Shown one piece after another: positions 52,398 through 63,710 of a DNA stretch of 64,000 bases (position 1 is its first letter; the number at the start of each line of letters is the position of its first letter). This DNA comes from Winogradskya humida. Its GTDB lineage: Bacteria; Actinomycetota; Actinomycetes; Mycobacteriales; Micromonosporaceae. The DNA lies in NCBI RefSeq assembly GCF_016862215.1, contig NZ_BOMN01000031.1, positions 1 to 64,000 of the forward strand, read 5' to 3'. Under the pieces are notes generated by a model. That model saw only the letters and a list, made by a program, of their open reading frames with translations. It was not told the origin of the DNA and searched no databases. Position numbers and translations under genes: made by a program.

Positions 52398-53678
52398 GTG
52401 AACGAGATCGTCGCTGACGAGGCTGACGTCATCGTGGTCGGAGCAGGCCCAGGTGGATCCGCTGCGGCCTACCACATGGCCAGGCACGGGCTGAGAGTAC
52501 TTCTCCTGGAAAAGACGGAGTTCCCCAGGGAGAAAGTATGTGGCGACGGACTCACTCCGAGGGCCGTCCGCCAACTCGTCCGCATGGGCATCGACACCTC
52601 CGAGAAAGCCGGCTGGCTGCACAACCGCGGGCTGCGGGTGATCGGTGGCGGGGTTCGCCTCGAGCTCGACTGGCCCGATCTCGCCAGCTTCCCCAACTAC
52701 GGTCTTGTTCGTACCCGCCTCGATTTCGACGACATGCTGGCCAAGCGCGCGGTCGAGGCCGGGGTGCTGCTCCGCACCGGGGTGAACGTCACGGGCCCGG
52801 TGCTGGACGCCGACGGCAGGGCCATCGGGGTCGAGGCCAAGGTCGGTCCCGGTAAGGAGCCCGTTCAGTATCGGGCTCCGCTCGTCGTCGCGGCGGACGG
52901 GGTGTCCGGCAAGCTCCCGCTCGCGATGGGGCTCGCCAAGCGCGATGACCGCCCGCTCGGCGTCGCGGTCCGGCGCTACTACAACGCGCCCGGCTGGGAC
53001 GGCGACAACTACCTCGAGTCCTGGCTGGAGCTGCGCAGCGCCCAGAACCCGGACCGCCTGCTGCCCGGCTACGGCTGGATCTTCGGGCTCGGTGACGGCC
53101 GGGTCAACGTCGGCCTCGGCATCCTCAACTCGTCCACGGCGTTCGGCAAGACCAATTACAAGTCGCTGCTCACCGACTGGCTCGCCACCACCCCCGAGGA
53201 CTGGGGGATGCGCGACGAGGCCAACGCCGACGGCCCGATCCTGGGCGCGGCGCTGCCGATGGGCTTCAACCGGGTGCCGCACTACACCCGCGGGATGCTG
53301 CTGGTCGGCGACTCGGGCGGCATGGTCAACCCGATGAACGGCGAGGGCATCGCCTACGCGATGGAGTCGGGCGAGCTGGCCGCGGAGGTCGCCGTGCAGG
53401 CGCTCGCGCGGGCCGCTGGTGCCGACCGCGAGCGGGCCCTGCAAGCGTATCCGGCCGAGCTCAAGGACCGGTTCGGCGGCTACTACCGCGTCGGTGGCAT
53501 CTTCGTGAAGCTGATCGGCAACCCGCAGATCATGCGGCTCGCCACCAAGCACGGCATGCCCCACCCCACGCTGATGCGCTTCGTTCTGAAGCTGCTCGCG
53601 AACCTCACTGACCCCCGGGACGGCGACGCCATGGACCGGGTCATCAATGCGCTTACGAAGGTGGCACCGGCGGTGTAG
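52398..53678 (+). CDS. geranylgeranyl reductase-family flavoprotein
   Basis: This 426-residue FAD protein has a dinucleotide-binding VIVVGAGPGGSAAAYHMARHG (about residues 10-31), the VCGDGLTPRAV segment and the second FAD motif GMLLVGDSGGMVNPMNGEGI. Geranylgeranyl reductase relatives saturate prenyl chains; beside menG this one probably reduces an isoprene unit of the menaquinone side chain, as MenJ does in mycobacteria. The GTG at 52398 follows GGAGG at 6 nt; upstream frame residues are non-conserved. Confidence 0.9.
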   Translation: MNEIVADEADVIVVGAGPGGSAAAYHMARHGLRVLLLEKTEFPREKVCGDGLTPRAVRQLVRMGIDTSEKAGWLHNRGLRVIGGGVRLELDWPDLASFPNYGLVRTRLDFDDMLAKRAVEAGVLLRTGVNVTGPVLDADGRAIGVEAKVGPGKEPVQYRAPLVVAADGVSGKLPLAMGLAKRDDRPLGVAVRRYYNAPGWDGDNYLESWLELRSAQNPDRLLPGYGWIFGLGDGRVNVGLGILNSSTAFGKTNYKSLLTDWLATTPEDWGMRDEANADGPILGAALPMGFNRVPHYTRGMLLVGDSGGMVNPMNGEGIAYAMESGELAAEVAVQALARAAGADRERALQAYPAELKDRFGGYYRVGGIFVKLIGNPQIMRLATKHGMPHPTLMRFVLKLLANLTDPRDGDAMDRVINALTKVAPAV

Positions 53679-53695
53679 AAATCCGGGCACCCCGG

Positions 53696-53724
53696 TCGAC
53701 AACAGGCAAAAGCACACAAATAGT
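53696..53724 (+). promoter_or_regulatory. candidate promoter of the nuo operon
   Basis: TCGACA (53696-53701, five of six -35 matches) and AATAGT (53719-53724, four of six -10 matches) are separated by exactly 17 bp. Transcription would start about 26 bp before the nuoA ATG. A CCGGG/CCCGG hairpin (53683-53695) just before it may end the reductase transcript. Confidence 0.5.
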
Positions 53725-53756
53725 GTGAAGCGGCTAACAGTCGAGCAGGAGACGGT

Positions 53757-54122
53757 ATGACGCTCAATCCCTACGTACCGATCGTCGGGCTGCTGATCCT
53801 CGGCGCGCTCTTCGCCCTCTTCTCGGTGTCGATCGCCCCGATCGTCGGTCCCAAGCGTTACAACAGAGCCAAGCTCGAGGCGTACGAGTGCGGCATCGAA
53901 CCGGCCCCGCAGCCCATCGGCGGCGGTCGGTTCCCGGTGAAGTTCTATCTGACCGCGATGCTGTTCATCGTCTTCGACATCGAGACGATCTTCCTTTACC
54001 CGTGGGCCGTCAACTTCGAGGCGCTGGGCCTCTTCGGGTTTGTCGAGATGGTCCTCTTCATCGTCACCGTCTTCATCGCCTACACGTATGTGTGGCGACG
54101 CGGCGGCCTCAACTGGGACTGA
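53757..54122 (+). CDS. nuoA: NADH-quinone oxidoreductase subunit A
   Basis: This 121-residue membrane subunit of complex I has three hydrophobic helices, the conserved YECGIEP loop and the [12 protein letters not shown] segment. It is the first gene of the nuo operon, following a good candidate promoter, with AGGAG 5 nt before the ATG. Confidence 0.96.
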   Translation: MTLNPYVPIVGLLILGALFALFSVSIAPIVGPKRYNRAKLEAYECGIEPAPQPIGGGRFPVKFYLTAMLFIVFDIETIFLYPWAVNFEALGLFGFVEMVLFIVTVFIAYTYVWRRGGLNWD

Positions 54123-54132
54123 GAGGCGCGCT

Positions 54133-54804
54133 ATGGGAATCGAAGAGAAACTCCCCAGCGGCATCCTGCTTACGTCGGTCGAGAAACTGTCCAACTGGGC
54201 GCGCAAGTCGTCGTTCTGGGGCGCGACCTTCGGACTGGCCTGCTGCGCCATCGAGATGATGGCGGCGGGTGGTCCCCACTACGACCTGGGTCGCTGGGGC
54301 ATGGAGGTCTTCCGGGCCTCGCCCCGCCAGGCCGACCTGATGATCGTCGCGGGCCGGGTCAGCCAGAAGATGGCCCCCGTCGTGCGCCAGATCTACGACC
54401 AGATGCCGGAGCCCCGCTCGGTCATCTCGATGGGCGTCTGCGCCTCCTCGGGCGGCATGTTCAACAACTACGCGATCGTGCAGGGCGTCGACCACATCGT
54501 CCCGGTCGACATCTACCTGCCGGGTTGCCCGCCGCGGCCGGAGATGCTGATCGACGCCATCCTCAAGATGCGCGAGAAGGTCATGGCCACGCCGCTCGGC
54601 CCCAACGGGCGCAAGATGCTCGAGGCCCGGCGCGAGCGCGGCGACGTCCCGATCGTGGCCCCCGGCGCGATGCCCTCCTCCTACCGCGCCGACAAGGTGC
54701 GCCGTGCGGAGTGGACGCAGGCCGTCAAGGAAGGCCGCGAGGAGCAGCTCCGCATCGAGAACTGGATGAAGCTCCAGCCGCACCTGCGGGAGGGTGGAAA
54801 GTGA
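54133..54804 (+). CDS. nuoB: NADH-quinone oxidoreductase subunit B
   Basis: This 223-residue peripheral-arm subunit holds iron-sulfur cluster N2, next to the quinone site. Its cluster cysteines include the adjacent pair Cys37/Cys38 in [10 protein letters not shown], plus those in GVCASSGG and [12 protein letters not shown] at 54133 follows GAGAGG; the frame extends upstream through nuoA but is not coding there. The stop overlaps nuoC (GTGA). It has a charged C-terminal extension past the core domain. Confidence 0.96.
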   Translation: MGIEEKLPSGILLTSVEKLSNWARKSSFWGATFGLACCAIEMMAAGGPHYDLGRWGMEVFRASPRQADLMIVAGRVSQKMAPVVRQIYDQMPEPRSVISMGVCASSGGMFNNYAIVQGVDHIVPVDIYLPGCPPRPEMLIDAILKMREKVMATPLGPNGRKMLEARRERGDVPIVAPGAMPSSYRADKVRRAEWTQAVKEGREEQLRIENWMKLQPHLREGGK

Positions 54805-55499
54805 GCGTCGAACCCAACGCCGAACCGGCAGGCGCGAACCTGGGCGCCCCGGCACAGACCCCGGCGAGTCCCGACAAGGGCATGTTCGGCATCCACGGCA
54901 CCGGCGACGTCTCCGGTTTCGGTGGCCTGGTCCGGCGCCGGCCGGTCGACGCCGACAGCCCCCGGCCCTTCGGCGGTTACTTCGACGAGGTGCACGACGC
55001 GCTGGAGGAGGCCTACCCGGCCTTCGCCGACGCGGTGGAGAAGGTGATCGTCGACCGTGGCGAGCTCACCCTGCACATCGCGCCGGAGCGGATCGCCGAG
55101 GTGTGCCAGATCATGCGGGACGACGAGTCCCTGCGCTTCGAGCTCTGCTCGTCGGTGTCCGGTGTGGACTATCTCGGCTCCGACAACCGCCGGTTGCACG
55201 TCGCTTACCACCTGACGTCGCTGACGTACCGCCGCCGGGTCCGCCTGGAGGTCGCCGTGGCCCCCGGGACCCCGGTCCCCAGCGTCACCGCCGTCTACCC
55301 GACCGCCGACTGGCAGGAGCGGGAGACGTACGACATGTTCGGCATCGTCTTCGAGGGCCACCCCAACCTCACCCGGATCCTCATGCCGGACGACTGGGAA
55401 GGCCACCCGCAGCGCAAGGACTACCCGCTCGGCGGCGTGCCCGTCGAGTACAAGGGCGCCGTGATTCCGCCTCCCGACCAGCGGAGGGTCTACCAGTGA
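54801..55499 (+). CDS. nuoC: NADH-quinone oxidoreductase subunit C
   Basis: This 232-residue 30-kDa subunit homologue has the signature [27 protein letters not shown]. It has an N-terminal extension of about 55 residues rich in Ala/Pro/Gly that is not part of the core. GTG at 54801 overlaps the nuoB stop, and the stop overlaps nuoD. Confidence 0.95.
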   Translation: MSVEPNAEPAGANLGAPAQTPASPDKGMFGIHGTGDVSGFGGLVRRRPVDADSPRPFGGYFDEVHDALEEAYPAFADAVEKVIVDRGELTLHIAPERIAEVCQIMRDDESLRFELCSSVSGVDYLGSDNRRLHVAYHLTSLTYRRRVRLEVAVAPGTPVPSVTAVYPTADWQERETYDMFGIVFEGHPNLTRILMPDDWEGHPQRKDYPLGGVPVEYKGAVIPPPDQRRVYQ

Positions 55500-56821
55500 C
55501 AACTTCCGGATACGCAACCGAACGCGAAACCACCGAGGGCCGCGTCTTCACCGTCACGGGTGGCGACTGGGACACGGTCACGGGCAGCATCGACCCGCTC
55601 AGCAACGAGAAGATCGTTGTCAACATGGGTCCGCAGCACCCGTCGACGCACGGCGTGCTCCGGCTCGTCCTCGAGCTCGAGGGCGAGACCGTCACGGAGG
55701 CCCGCCCGGTCATCGGATATCTGCACACCGGCATCGAGAAGAACCTCGAATACCGGAACTGGACCCAGGGCACGACGTTCGTCACCCGCGCCGACTATCT
55801 GGCGCCGCTGTTCAACGAGGCGGCGTACGTCTTCGCGGTCGAGAAGCTGCTCGGCATCGAGGAGCAGATCACCGATCGGGCGCGGACGATCCGGCTGCTG
55901 TTCATGGAGCTCAACCGGATCTCGTCGCACCTGGTGTGGATCGCCACCACGGGCATGGAGCTCGGCGCGATCTCGATGATGCTGTACGGCTTCCGCGAAC
56001 GCGAGTACATCCTCGACATCTTCGAGGAGACCACCGGGCTGCGGATGAACCACGCGTACTTCCGTCCCGGCGGCGTCGCCCAGGACGTGCCCGCCTCGGC
56101 GATCAAGAAGATCCGCGACTTCCTCGTCTACATGCCGAAGAAGCTCAAGGAGTACGAGGCAATGCTGTCCGGCCAGATCATCTGGCAGGAGCGTACGCAG
56201 GGTGTCGGCGTTCTCGATGTGACCGGCTGCCTGTCGCTGGGCGTCACCGGACCGGTGCTGCGCGCCTCGGGCCTCGCCTGGGACCTGCGCAAGACGATGC
56301 CCTACAGCGACTACGAGAACTACGAGTTCGACGTGCCGACCGCGCAGACCGCCGACGTCTGGGGCCGCTACCTGGTCCGGATGGCGGAGATCCGGGAGTC
56401 GCTGAAGCTCGTCGAGCAGGCGCTGGACAAGCTGACCCCCGGCCCGGTCATGATCGCCGACAAGAAGATCGCGTGGCCGGCCCAGCTGGCCATCGGCGTC
56501 GACGGCATGGGCAACTCGCTGGAGCACGTCGCCAAGATCATGGGTCAGTCGATGGAGTCGCTGATCCACCACTTCAAGCTCGTGACCGAAGGTTTCCGGG
56601 TTCCCCCGGGCCAGGTGTACGTCGGCATCGAGTCCCCGCGCGGAGAGCTCGGCGTCCACGCCGTCTCCGATGGGGGCACGCATCCGTACCGCGTGCACAT
56701 GCGCGATCCGAGTTTTGTGAACCTGCAGGCCATCCCAGCGATGGCCGAAGGTGCGCTGCTGGCCGACGTCATCGCCGGTGGCGCCTCCCTGGATCCCGTG
56801 ATGGGTGGGTGTGACCGATAG
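55496..56821 (+). CDS. nuoD: NADH-quinone oxidoreductase subunit D
   Basis: This 441-residue 49-kDa subunit homologue forms the quinone-binding cavity with NuoB. The [15 protein letters not shown] start, the [10 protein letters not shown] area and the ending DPVMGGCDR are typical. GTG at 55496 overlaps the nuoC stop; the stop abuts the nuoE ATG. Confidence 0.96.
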   Translation: MTTSGYATERETTEGRVFTVTGGDWDTVTGSIDPLSNEKIVVNMGPQHPSTHGVLRLVLELEGETVTEARPVIGYLHTGIEKNLEYRNWTQGTTFVTRADYLAPLFNEAAYVFAVEKLLGIEEQITDRARTIRLLFMELNRISSHLVWIATTGMELGAISMMLYGFREREYILDIFEETTGLRMNHAYFRPGGVAQDVPASAIKKIRDFLVYMPKKLKEYEAMLSGQIIWQERTQGVGVLDVTGCLSLGVTGPVLRASGLAWDLRKTMPYSDYENYEFDVPTAQTADVWGRYLVRMAEIRESLKLVEQALDKLTPGPVMIADKKIAWPAQLAIGVDGMGNSLEHVAKIMGQSMESLIHHFKLVTEGFRVPPGQVYVGIESPRGELGVHAVSDGGTHPYRVHMRDPSFVNLQAIPAMAEGALLADVIAGGASLDPVMGGCDR

Positions 56822-57934
56822 ATGTCCGACACAACGCTGGAATTCTCCCCGGCAGCGACGCCGCTCGCCGACAAGCTCCTCGCCCCGGCGCTGGAGATCC
56901 TCGCCCGCTATCCCGCGGGCCGGGAACGCTCCGCGCTGCTGCCCCTGCTGCACCTCGTGCAGACCGAGGACGGCTACGTCACCCCCGGCGGCGTGGCGTT
57001 CTGCGCCGAGATCCTGCGCATCAACAAGGCGCAGGTCGGCGCGGTGGCGACCTTCTACACGATGTACAAGCGCCGGCCGACCGGCGACTACCTGATCAGC
57101 GTCTGCACGAACACCCTGTGCAACGTGCTGGGCGGGCAGGAGGTCTACGACGGCCTCGTCGAGCACCTGGGTGTCGGCCACGACGAGACCACGGCGGACG
57201 GCTCGATCACGCTGGAGCACGCCGAGTGCCTCGCGGCCTGTGACTACGCGCCGGTCGTGACGGTCAACTACGACTACGCGATCGACCAGGCCACACCCGC
57301 CGCGGCGGTGGAGCTGGCCGAGCAGCTGCGTCGCGGTGAGCGTCCCACGCCGGCCCGCGGTTCCCGGATCTGCACGCTCAAGGAGATGCAGATCCAGCTC
57401 GCCGGTTTCGCCGACGAGCGGGAGGGCGCGGTCGCCGACGGCCGGGCCGGTGCGCCGTCGCTGCGGGGTGTGAGCCTGGCGCAGGAGCACGGCGTCGCGG
57501 TCGCCGACTTCAATATCGACACCGCGATCCCGACGACCAAGCCCGCCCGTGACGAGTCCGCCAAGGCCGTTAAGGACCCCGGACCGAACGCACCCGCGAC
57601 TCCGGCCAAAGAGGGCTTCGTCGCGAAGGCGGCTCACGCGGTCAAGGCCGTTGTGGGCAAGGTCGAGGAGCGGGTCGAGCACCGCAAGGCGGGGGACGTC
57701 AAGGACCCCGAGGTACGCACGGCCGAGCAGCGCAACACCACCGCATCGACGCCCGCGACGGGAACCGCGAAGACGGGGCTCCCCGAATCCGGCGCCGCGC
57801 CGCAGAACCCGGCCGAGTCGGCGGGGGTGGCGGCCAACCAGCCCGCCGGCGATGGCAAGCCAGCCGGTGACAGCAGTGCCTCACCCGCGGCGGAAAACCC
57901 AAGCCGAAAAGGCTCGGACGAGGAGACAAAGTGA
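56822..57934 (+). CDS. nuoE: NADH-quinone oxidoreductase subunit E with long disordered tail
   Basis: The 370-residue protein has a thioredoxin-like [2Fe-2S] domain (cluster N1a) with Cys95, Cys100, Cys136 and Cys140, then IPTTKPARDESAKAV and about 140 Ala/Pro/Lys/Glu-rich residues. E. coli NuoE has only about 166 residues, so the tail is unusual; it has no recognised fold and is probably flexible. The stop overlaps nuoF (GTGA). Confidence 0.94.
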   Translation: MSDTTLEFSPAATPLADKLLAPALEILARYPAGRERSALLPLLHLVQTEDGYVTPGGVAFCAEILRINKAQVGAVATFYTMYKRRPTGDYLISVCTNTLCNVLGGQEVYDGLVEHLGVGHDETTADGSITLEHAECLAACDYAPVVTVNYDYAIDQATPAAAVELAEQLRRGERPTPARGSRICTLKEMQIQLAGFADEREGAVADGRAGAPSLRGVSLAQEHGVAVADFNIDTAIPTTKPARDESAKAVKDPGPNAPATPAKEGFVAKAAHAVKAVVGKVEERVEHRKAGDVKDPEVRTAEQRNTTASTPATGTAKTGLPESGAAPQNPAESAGVAANQPAGDGKPAGDSSASPAAENPSRKGSDEETK

Positions 57935-59247
57935 CTCAGCCCAGGCGTGAGGTTCTCCAAAAACTAACCCCTGTCCTCACCAAGCGCTGGCTCTCGCCCG
58001 ACGCCTGGAAGATCGAGAACTACGAACAACTTGATGGGTACGCCGCGGTGCGCAAGGCGCTCGAGGTGCACCCCGACGATCTGATCGCGCTGATCAAGGA
58101 CTCCGGGCTGCGCGGCCGGGGCGGCGCGGGCTTCCCCACCGGCCTCAAGTGGAGCTTCATCCCGCAGGGCGACGGCAAGCCGCACTACCTCGTCATCAAC
58201 GCCGACGAGGGCGAGCCGGGCACCTGCAAGGACGTCCCGCTGATGACGTACGACCCGCACTCGCTGATCGAGGGCGCGATCATCGCCGCTTACGCGATCC
58301 GTGCGAGCCGGGCGTTCATCTACATCCGGGGCGAGGCGGTGCACGCGGCACGGCGGCTGCGGCACGCGGTCAACGAGGCGTACGCCAAGGGTTACCTCGG
58401 CGAGAACATCCTCGGCTCCGGGTTCGACCTGGACCTCGTGATCCACAGCGGTGCCGGGGCGTACATCTGCGGCGAGGAGACGGCGCTGCTCGACTCGCTC
58501 GAGGGGTTCCGCGGCCAGCCCCGGCTGCGCCCGCCCTTCCCCGCGGTGGCCGGCCTGTACGCGAGCCCGACGGTGGTCAACAACGTCGGGACCATCGCCT
58601 CGGTGCCGTACATCGTGCTCGGCGGTGCGGCCTGGTGGAAGAGCATGGGCACCGAGAAGTCGGCCGGCCCGATGATCTACTCGCTCTCCGGCCGGGTGAA
58701 GAACCCGGGTCAGTACGAGTGCGGCCTCGGCATCACGCTGCGGGAGCTGATCGAGCTCGCGGGCGGCATGCAGGAGGGTCACGAACTCAAGTTCTGGACC
58801 CCGGGCGGCTCGTCCACCCCGTTGCTCACCGCCGACCACATCGACACGGCGATGGACTTCGAGGGGGTCGCCGCGGCCGGGTCGATCCTCGGCACGACCG
58901 CGATGCAGATCTTCTCCGACCAGGACTGCCCGGTGTACGCCACCTGGCGCTGGCTGGAGTTCTATCACCACGAGTCCTGCGGCAAGTGCACTCCGTGCCG
59001 CGAGGGCAACTACTGGATGGTGCGCACGTACCGCCGGATCCTCTCCGGCGAGGGCACCGTCCAGGACCTGGACACCCTCCAGGACACCGCGGACAACATC
59101 TTCGGCCGCTCGTTCTGCGGTCTGGGTGACGGCGCGGCGACCCCGGTCATGTCCACGCTGAAGTTCTTCCGGGACGACTACCTCGGCTACATCGAGGGGC
59201 GGACGGCCCCGCGGCTGTCCGCGAAGACCTTGGTAGGTGCTCACTGA
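57931..59247 (+). CDS. nuoF: NADH-quinone oxidoreductase subunit F
   Basis: This 438-residue subunit binds NADH and FMN and carries cluster N3. Visible are the NADH site [16 protein letters not shown], the FMN-site [16 protein letters not shown] and the cluster motif [12 protein letters not shown] with a later Cys in [14 protein letters not shown] at 57931. Confidence 0.96.
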   Translation: MTQPRREVLQKLTPVLTKRWLSPDAWKIENYEQLDGYAAVRKALEVHPDDLIALIKDSGLRGRGGAGFPTGLKWSFIPQGDGKPHYLVINADEGEPGTCKDVPLMTYDPHSLIEGAIIAAYAIRASRAFIYIRGEAVHAARRLRHAVNEAYAKGYLGENILGSGFDLDLVIHSGAGAYICGEETALLDSLEGFRGQPRLRPPFPAVAGLYASPTVVNNVGTIASVPYIVLGGAAWWKSMGTEKSAGPMIYSLSGRVKNPGQYECGLGITLRELIELAGGMQEGHELKFWTPGGSSTPLLTADHIDTAMDFEGVAAAGSILGTTAMQIFSDQDCPVYATWRWLEFYHHESCGKCTPCREGNYWMVRTYRRILSGEGTVQDLDTLQDTADNIFGRSFCGLGDGAATPVMSTLKFFRDDYLGYIEGRTAPRLSAKTLVGAH

Positions 59248-61721
59248 TGACCGACGTCGCCAAGAAGACCGATGAGGTCACGCTCTCCATCGACGGCGTG
59301 GAGGTGACGGCTGCCAAGGGCGAGCTCGTCATCCGCGTCGCCGAGCGGATGGGCATCGCGATCCCGCGGTTCTGCGACCACCCGCTGCTGGCCCCGGCCG
59401 GTGCCTGCCGGCAGTGCCTGGTGGAGGTGGAGGGACAGCGCAAGCCGGTCGCCTCCTGCACGCAGACGGTCGCCGAGGGCATGGTGGTCAAGACCCAGCT
59501 CAGCTCGCCGGTCGCCGCGAAGGCGCAGGGCGGCGTGATGGAGCTGCTGCTGGCCAACCACCCGCTCGACTGCCCGACCTGCGACAAGGGCGGTGAGTGC
59601 CCGCTGCAGAACCAGGCGATGAGCAGCGGGCGCACGGAGTCGCGGTTCCACGAGCACAAGCGCGAGTACGAGAAGCCGATCCACATCTCCAGCCAGGTGC
59701 TGCTGGACCGCGAGCGGTGCATCCTCTGCCAGCGCTGCACCCGCTTCTCCGAGGAGATCGCCGGCGACAAGTTCATCGACCTGATGGACCGCTCGTCCGG
59801 CGAGCAGATCAACGTCTACCGCGATGACTTCTTCGGCGGCGACGGCACCGGGGACGGGCAGGTCGGTGACGGTCCGGGTGACGTCGCGTTCAACTCGTAC
59901 TTCTCCGGCAACACGATCCAGATCTGCCCGGTCGGCGCGCTGACCGGCGAGCAGTACAGGTTCCGGGCCCGCCCGTTCGACCTGGTCTCCTCGCCGACGG
60001 CGTGCGAGCACTGCTCCGCGGGCTGCGCGATCCGTGCCGACCACCGCCGCGGCAAGGTGCTGCGCCGGCTGGCCGGTGACGACGCGGCGGTCAACGAGGA
60101 GTGGAACTGCGACAAGGGCCGGTGGGGCTTCCGCTACACCACCGCCAACGACCGCATCACCACGCCGCTGATCCGCGACGCCGACACCGGCGAGCTGCGC
60201 GACGCTTCCTGGTCCGAGGCGCTGCTCGCCGCGGCCGAGGGGCTGACCGCGGCGAAGGGCCGGGGCGTCGGGGTGCTCACGGGCGGGCGGCTCACGGTGG
60301 AGGACGCGTACGCGTACGCGAAATTCGCCCGTGTCGCGCTCGGCACCAATGACATCGATTTCCGGGCCCGTCCGCTCTCCGTCGAGGAGGCCGACTTCCT
60401 GGCAGCCTCGGTCGCCGGGGTCACCGACGTCACTTACGAGGACGTCGAGGACGCGCCCTCGGCGGTCATCGTCGGGCTCGAGCCCGAGGAGGAGTGCCCG
60501 ATCCTCTTCCTGCGCCTGCGCAAGGGGCACGGGAAGAAGTCGCTCAAGGTGACGGCGGTGGCGCCGTTCCTGAGCCGCGGCTTCGAGAAGCTCGCCGCGA
60601 CCCTGGTCGCCGCCGTGCCCGGTGACGAGGCACGACTGCTTGGCACCGACGCGACGGTAGCCGCCGCGCTTTCCGAGCCGGGATCGCTCCTGATCGTGGG
60701 GGAGCGGCTCGCGAGCGTGCCCGGTGGGCTCTCCGCCGCCGCGTCGCTCGCCGCGAGGACCGGTGCACGGCTCGCCTGGGTGCCGCGGCGCGCGGGTGAC
60801 CGCGGCGCTGTCGACGCGGGCTGCCTGCCCAACCTGCTGCCCGGTGGCCGCCCGGTCACCGACGCGGGCGCCCGGGCGGAGCTCACGACGGCCTGGGATC
60901 TCGAGACCGGCTCGCTGCCGGCGACGGTCGGCCGCGACACGGACGCGATCGTCGCGGCTGCCGCGGACGGCACGCTCGGCGCACTGCTGCTGGCGGGTGT
61001 CGACCCCGCCGACCTCGCCGACCCGCGGCTGGCCGAGCAGGCCCTCGACGCGGTGCCGTTCCTGGTCAGCGTCGAGCTGCGGCACAGCGCCGTGACCCGG
61101 CGCGCTGACGTGGTGCTGCCGATCGCACCGGCCGCGGAGAAGTCCGGCACCTTCATGGACTGGGAGGGGCGCCTGCGCACCTTCGAGACCGTGCTGCCGA
61201 CCGGCGCGATGACCGACGGCCGGGTGCTCGAGGCGATCGGCGCCCTGATGGACGTCACGCTCGGCACCGGCGATGTCGGGGCGATCCGCCGCGAGCTCGG
61301 CGCGATGCCGGCCAGCGGGTCGGCCCGCCCGGCACAGCCCGCGCTCGGTGCGGGCAGCCTGCCCAAGCCGGGCAAGGACGAGGCCGTGCTCGCCTCCTGG
61401 CACCACCTGATCGACAACGGGTCGCTGCTCGACGGCGACGAGGTGCTCGCCGGGACGGCCCGCCCGCCGGTGGTGCGGATCGGCAAGGACCTGGCCGAGT
61501 CGCTCGCGGTGGCCGACGGCGACGCCGTCACGGTCGGCACCGACCGCGGCGCGATCACCCTGCCGGTGGCGATCACCGAACTGCCGCCGCAGGTCGTGTG
61601 GCTGCCGACGAACTCGCCGGGCTCCACGCTGCGGCGCAGCCTCGGGGTCACGTCCGGAGCCGTCGTGCGGCTCTCGGTCGTCAAGCCCGGTCCGATCCTG
61701 GCGCAGGGGGCCAACCGATGA
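59247..61721 (+). CDS. nuoG: NADH-quinone oxidoreductase subunit G
   Basis: This 824-residue peripheral subunit starts with a [2Fe-2S] ferredoxin domain ([19 protein letters not shown]), then the His-ligated [28 protein letters not shown] and a molybdopterin-oxidoreductase-like C-terminal part; the extra cluster motif CEHCSAGC is also visible. The 1-bp overlap with nuoF and 4-bp overlap with nuoH show tight coupling. Confidence 0.95.
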   Translation: MTDVAKKTDEVTLSIDGVEVTAAKGELVIRVAERMGIAIPRFCDHPLLAPAGACRQCLVEVEGQRKPVASCTQTVAEGMVVKTQLSSPVAAKAQGGVMELLLANHPLDCPTCDKGGECPLQNQAMSSGRTESRFHEHKREYEKPIHISSQVLLDRERCILCQRCTRFSEEIAGDKFIDLMDRSSGEQINVYRDDFFGGDGTGDGQVGDGPGDVAFNSYFSGNTIQICPVGALTGEQYRFRARPFDLVSSPTACEHCSAGCAIRADHRRGKVLRRLAGDDAAVNEEWNCDKGRWGFRYTTANDRITTPLIRDADTGELRDASWSEALLAAAEGLTAAKGRGVGVLTGGRLTVEDAYAYAKFARVALGTNDIDFRARPLSVEEADFLAASVAGVTDVTYEDVEDAPSAVIVGLEPEEECPILFLRLRKGHGKKSLKVTAVAPFLSRGFEKLAATLVAAVPGDEARLLGTDATVAAALSEPGSLLIVGERLASVPGGLSAAASLAARTGARLAWVPRRAGDRGAVDAGCLPNLLPGGRPVTDAGARAELTTAWDLETGSLPATVGRDTDAIVAAAADGTLGALLLAGVDPADLADPRLAEQALDAVPFLVSVELRHSAVTRRADVVLPIAPAAEKSGTFMDWEGRLRTFETVLPTGAMTDGRVLEAIGALMDVTLGTGDVGAIRRELGAMPASGSARPAQPALGAGSLPKPGKDEAVLASWHHLIDNGSLLDGDEVLAGTARPPVVRIGKDLAESLAVADGDAVTVGTDRGAITLPVAITELPPQVVWLPTNSPGSTLRRSLGVTSGAVVRLSVVKPGPILAQGANR

Positions 61722-63103
61722 ACATCCTCGCCGCGGCGCAGGATCCGACGCTGCAGACGTTCGAGAACGACGTCTGGTGGATCACGCTGATCAAGCTGTT
61801 CGCCGTCTTCGTCGTCCTGCTGCTGCTGACGCTGTTCACCATCGTCTACGAGCGCAAGGTCGTGGCCCGGATGGCGGTCCGGCCGGGCCCCAACCAGGTC
61901 GGGCCCAAGGGCTGGTTGCAGAGCCTCACGGACGGCGTCAAGCTGCCGTTCAAGGAGGAGATCATCCCGAAGACCGCCGACAAGGTGGTCTACTTCATCG
62001 CCCCGGTGATCTCCGCGACCTGCGCGTTCACGGCTTTCGCGGTCATCCCGTTCGGCCCGGTCGTGTCGATCTTCGGCCATCACACGGCGCTGCAGCTCAC
62101 GGACGTGCCGGTCTCGGTGCTCGTGCTGCTCGCCTGCTCCTCGATGAGCGTGTACGGCGTGGTGCTCGCCGGATGGGCGTCCGGGTCGACGTACCCGCTG
62201 CTCGGCGGGCTGCGGTCGAGTGCGCAGATGATCTCGTACGAGGTTGCGATGGGGCTGTCGATCGTGGCGGTCTTCATGACGGCCGGGACGATGTCGACGT
62301 CGCAGATCGTCAAGGCGCAGGCCGGCAACGGTTCGACCAGCTTCGACATCCTGGGCTGGAACCCGACGGCACCCAGCTGGTACGCCGTCCTGCTGCTCCC
62401 CAGCTTCGTCATCTACTGCATCGCGGCGGTCGGCGAGACCAACCGCGCCCCGTTCGACCTGCCCGAGGCGGAGTCGGAGCTGGTCGGTGGTTTCCACACG
62501 GAGTACTCGTCGTTCAAGTTCGCGCTGTTCTTCCTCGCCGAGTACATCAACATGATCACCGTCTCGGCGTTCGCGACCACGCTGTTCCTCGGCGGATGGC
62601 GTGCCCCGGCCCCGATCACCACGTTCTGGGAGGGCGCCAACTCCGGCTGGTGGCCGCTGCTCTGGTGGTTCGGCAAGATCCTCATCCTGCTCTTCGGCTT
62701 CATCTGGCTGCGGGCGACGCTGCCCCGGATGCGCTACGACCAGTTCATGCGGTTCGGCTGGAAGGGGCTCATCCCCGCCAGCCTGATCTGGATCCTCTTC
62801 CTGGCCGGGGTGCGGGTCACCCAGGACAAGATCGACGGTGGCCAGCGCTACCTGGTCTACATCGTGGCCGCGGTGATCGTGCTCGGCATCGCGCTGCTCT
62901 GGCCGGCGAGCAAGAAGGAACGGGTCTACTCCATCGAGGAGCAGCTCGCGGCGCGGCCACCGGGCAGCTTCCCGGTGCCCCCGATGGATCTGCAGGTCCC
63001 ACCCAGCCCACGCGCCCGCCGCGCGGTCGCCGAACGCCAGCCGGCAACGGTCGGCGCCGCGGGCGACGACGACGGCGCCCCCGATGCAGAGAAGGAGGTG
63101 TGA
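61718..63103 (+). CDS. nuoH: NADH-quinone oxidoreductase subunit H with charged C-terminal extension
   Basis: This 461-residue membrane subunit has about eight helices and the [20 protein letters not shown] and [26 protein letters not shown] loops that line the quinone entry. A cytoplasmic tail of roughly 60 residues (Pro/Arg/Asp-rich) follows the last helix; E. coli NuoH (325 residues) lacks it. Confidence 0.95.
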   Translation: MNILAAAQDPTLQTFENDVWWITLIKLFAVFVVLLLLTLFTIVYERKVVARMAVRPGPNQVGPKGWLQSLTDGVKLPFKEEIIPKTADKVVYFIAPVISATCAFTAFAVIPFGPVVSIFGHHTALQLTDVPVSVLVLLACSSMSVYGVVLAGWASGSTYPLLGGLRSSAQMISYEVAMGLSIVAVFMTAGTMSTSQIVKAQAGNGSTSFDILGWNPTAPSWYAVLLLPSFVIYCIAAVGETNRAPFDLPEAESELVGGFHTEYSSFKFALFFLAEYINMITVSAFATTLFLGGWRAPAPITTFWEGANSGWWPLLWWFGKILILLFGFIWLRATLPRMRYDQFMRFGWKGLIPASLIWILFLAGVRVTQDKIDGGQRYLVYIVAAVIVLGIALLWPASKKERVYSIEEQLAARPPGSFPVPPMDLQVPPSPRARRAVAERQPATVGAAGDDDGAPDAEKEV

Positions 63104-63104
63104 C

Positions 63105-63710
63105 GTGGGTACGTTCACCGGCTCGTTCAAGGGCTTCGGGGTGACCTTCGCGCACATGTTCCGCAAGGTCATCACCACCGACTACCCGTTCACACCGCCG
63201 ACGCCGGCCCCGCGTTTCCACGGGCGGCACATCCTCAACCGGCACCCGGACGGCCTGGAGAAGTGCATCGGCTGCGAGCTGTGCGCCTGGGCCTGCCCGG
63301 CCGACGCGATCTACGTCGAGGGCGGCAACAACACCGACGAGGAGCGCTTCTCGCCCGGTGAGCGCTACGCGAGCATCTACCAGATCAACTACGCCCGCTG
63401 CATCTTCTGCGGGCTCTGCATCGAGGCCTGCCCGACCCGTTCGCTGACCATGAGCAACGAGTACGAGCTGGCCCGCGACAACCGCCAGGACCTCATCTTC
63501 ACCAAGAAGGAGCTGCTGGCGCCGCTGCTCGAGGGCATGGAGCAGCCGCCGCACCCGATGCGTCTCGGCGACACCGACAAGGACTACTACCTCGGTGCGC
63601 TGACCAACCCCGGCACATCGGCCGGCGCCGAGCGGGCCACCTGGTCCGACACGGGTACGCACGACGCCGCCGACTCCACGGGTGAGGCCGCGAAGGAGGC
63701 GGCCCGATGA
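63105..63710 (+). CDS. nuoI: NADH-quinone oxidoreductase subunit I
   Basis: This 201-residue subunit carries two [4Fe-4S] ferredoxin motifs, [12 protein letters not shown] and [12 protein letters not shown] (clusters N6a/N6b). GTG at 63105 follows GGAGG. The C-terminal 40 residues are a polar extension. The stop overlaps nuoJ. Confidence 0.95.
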   Translation: MGTFTGSFKGFGVTFAHMFRKVITTDYPFTPPTPAPRFHGRHILNRHPDGLEKCIGCELCAWACPADAIYVEGGNNTDEERFSPGERYASIYQINYARCIFCGLCIEACPTRSLTMSNEYELARDNRQDLIFTKKELLAPLLEGMEQPPHPMRLGDTDKDYYLGALTNPGTSAGAERATWSDTGTHDAADSTGEAAKEAAR

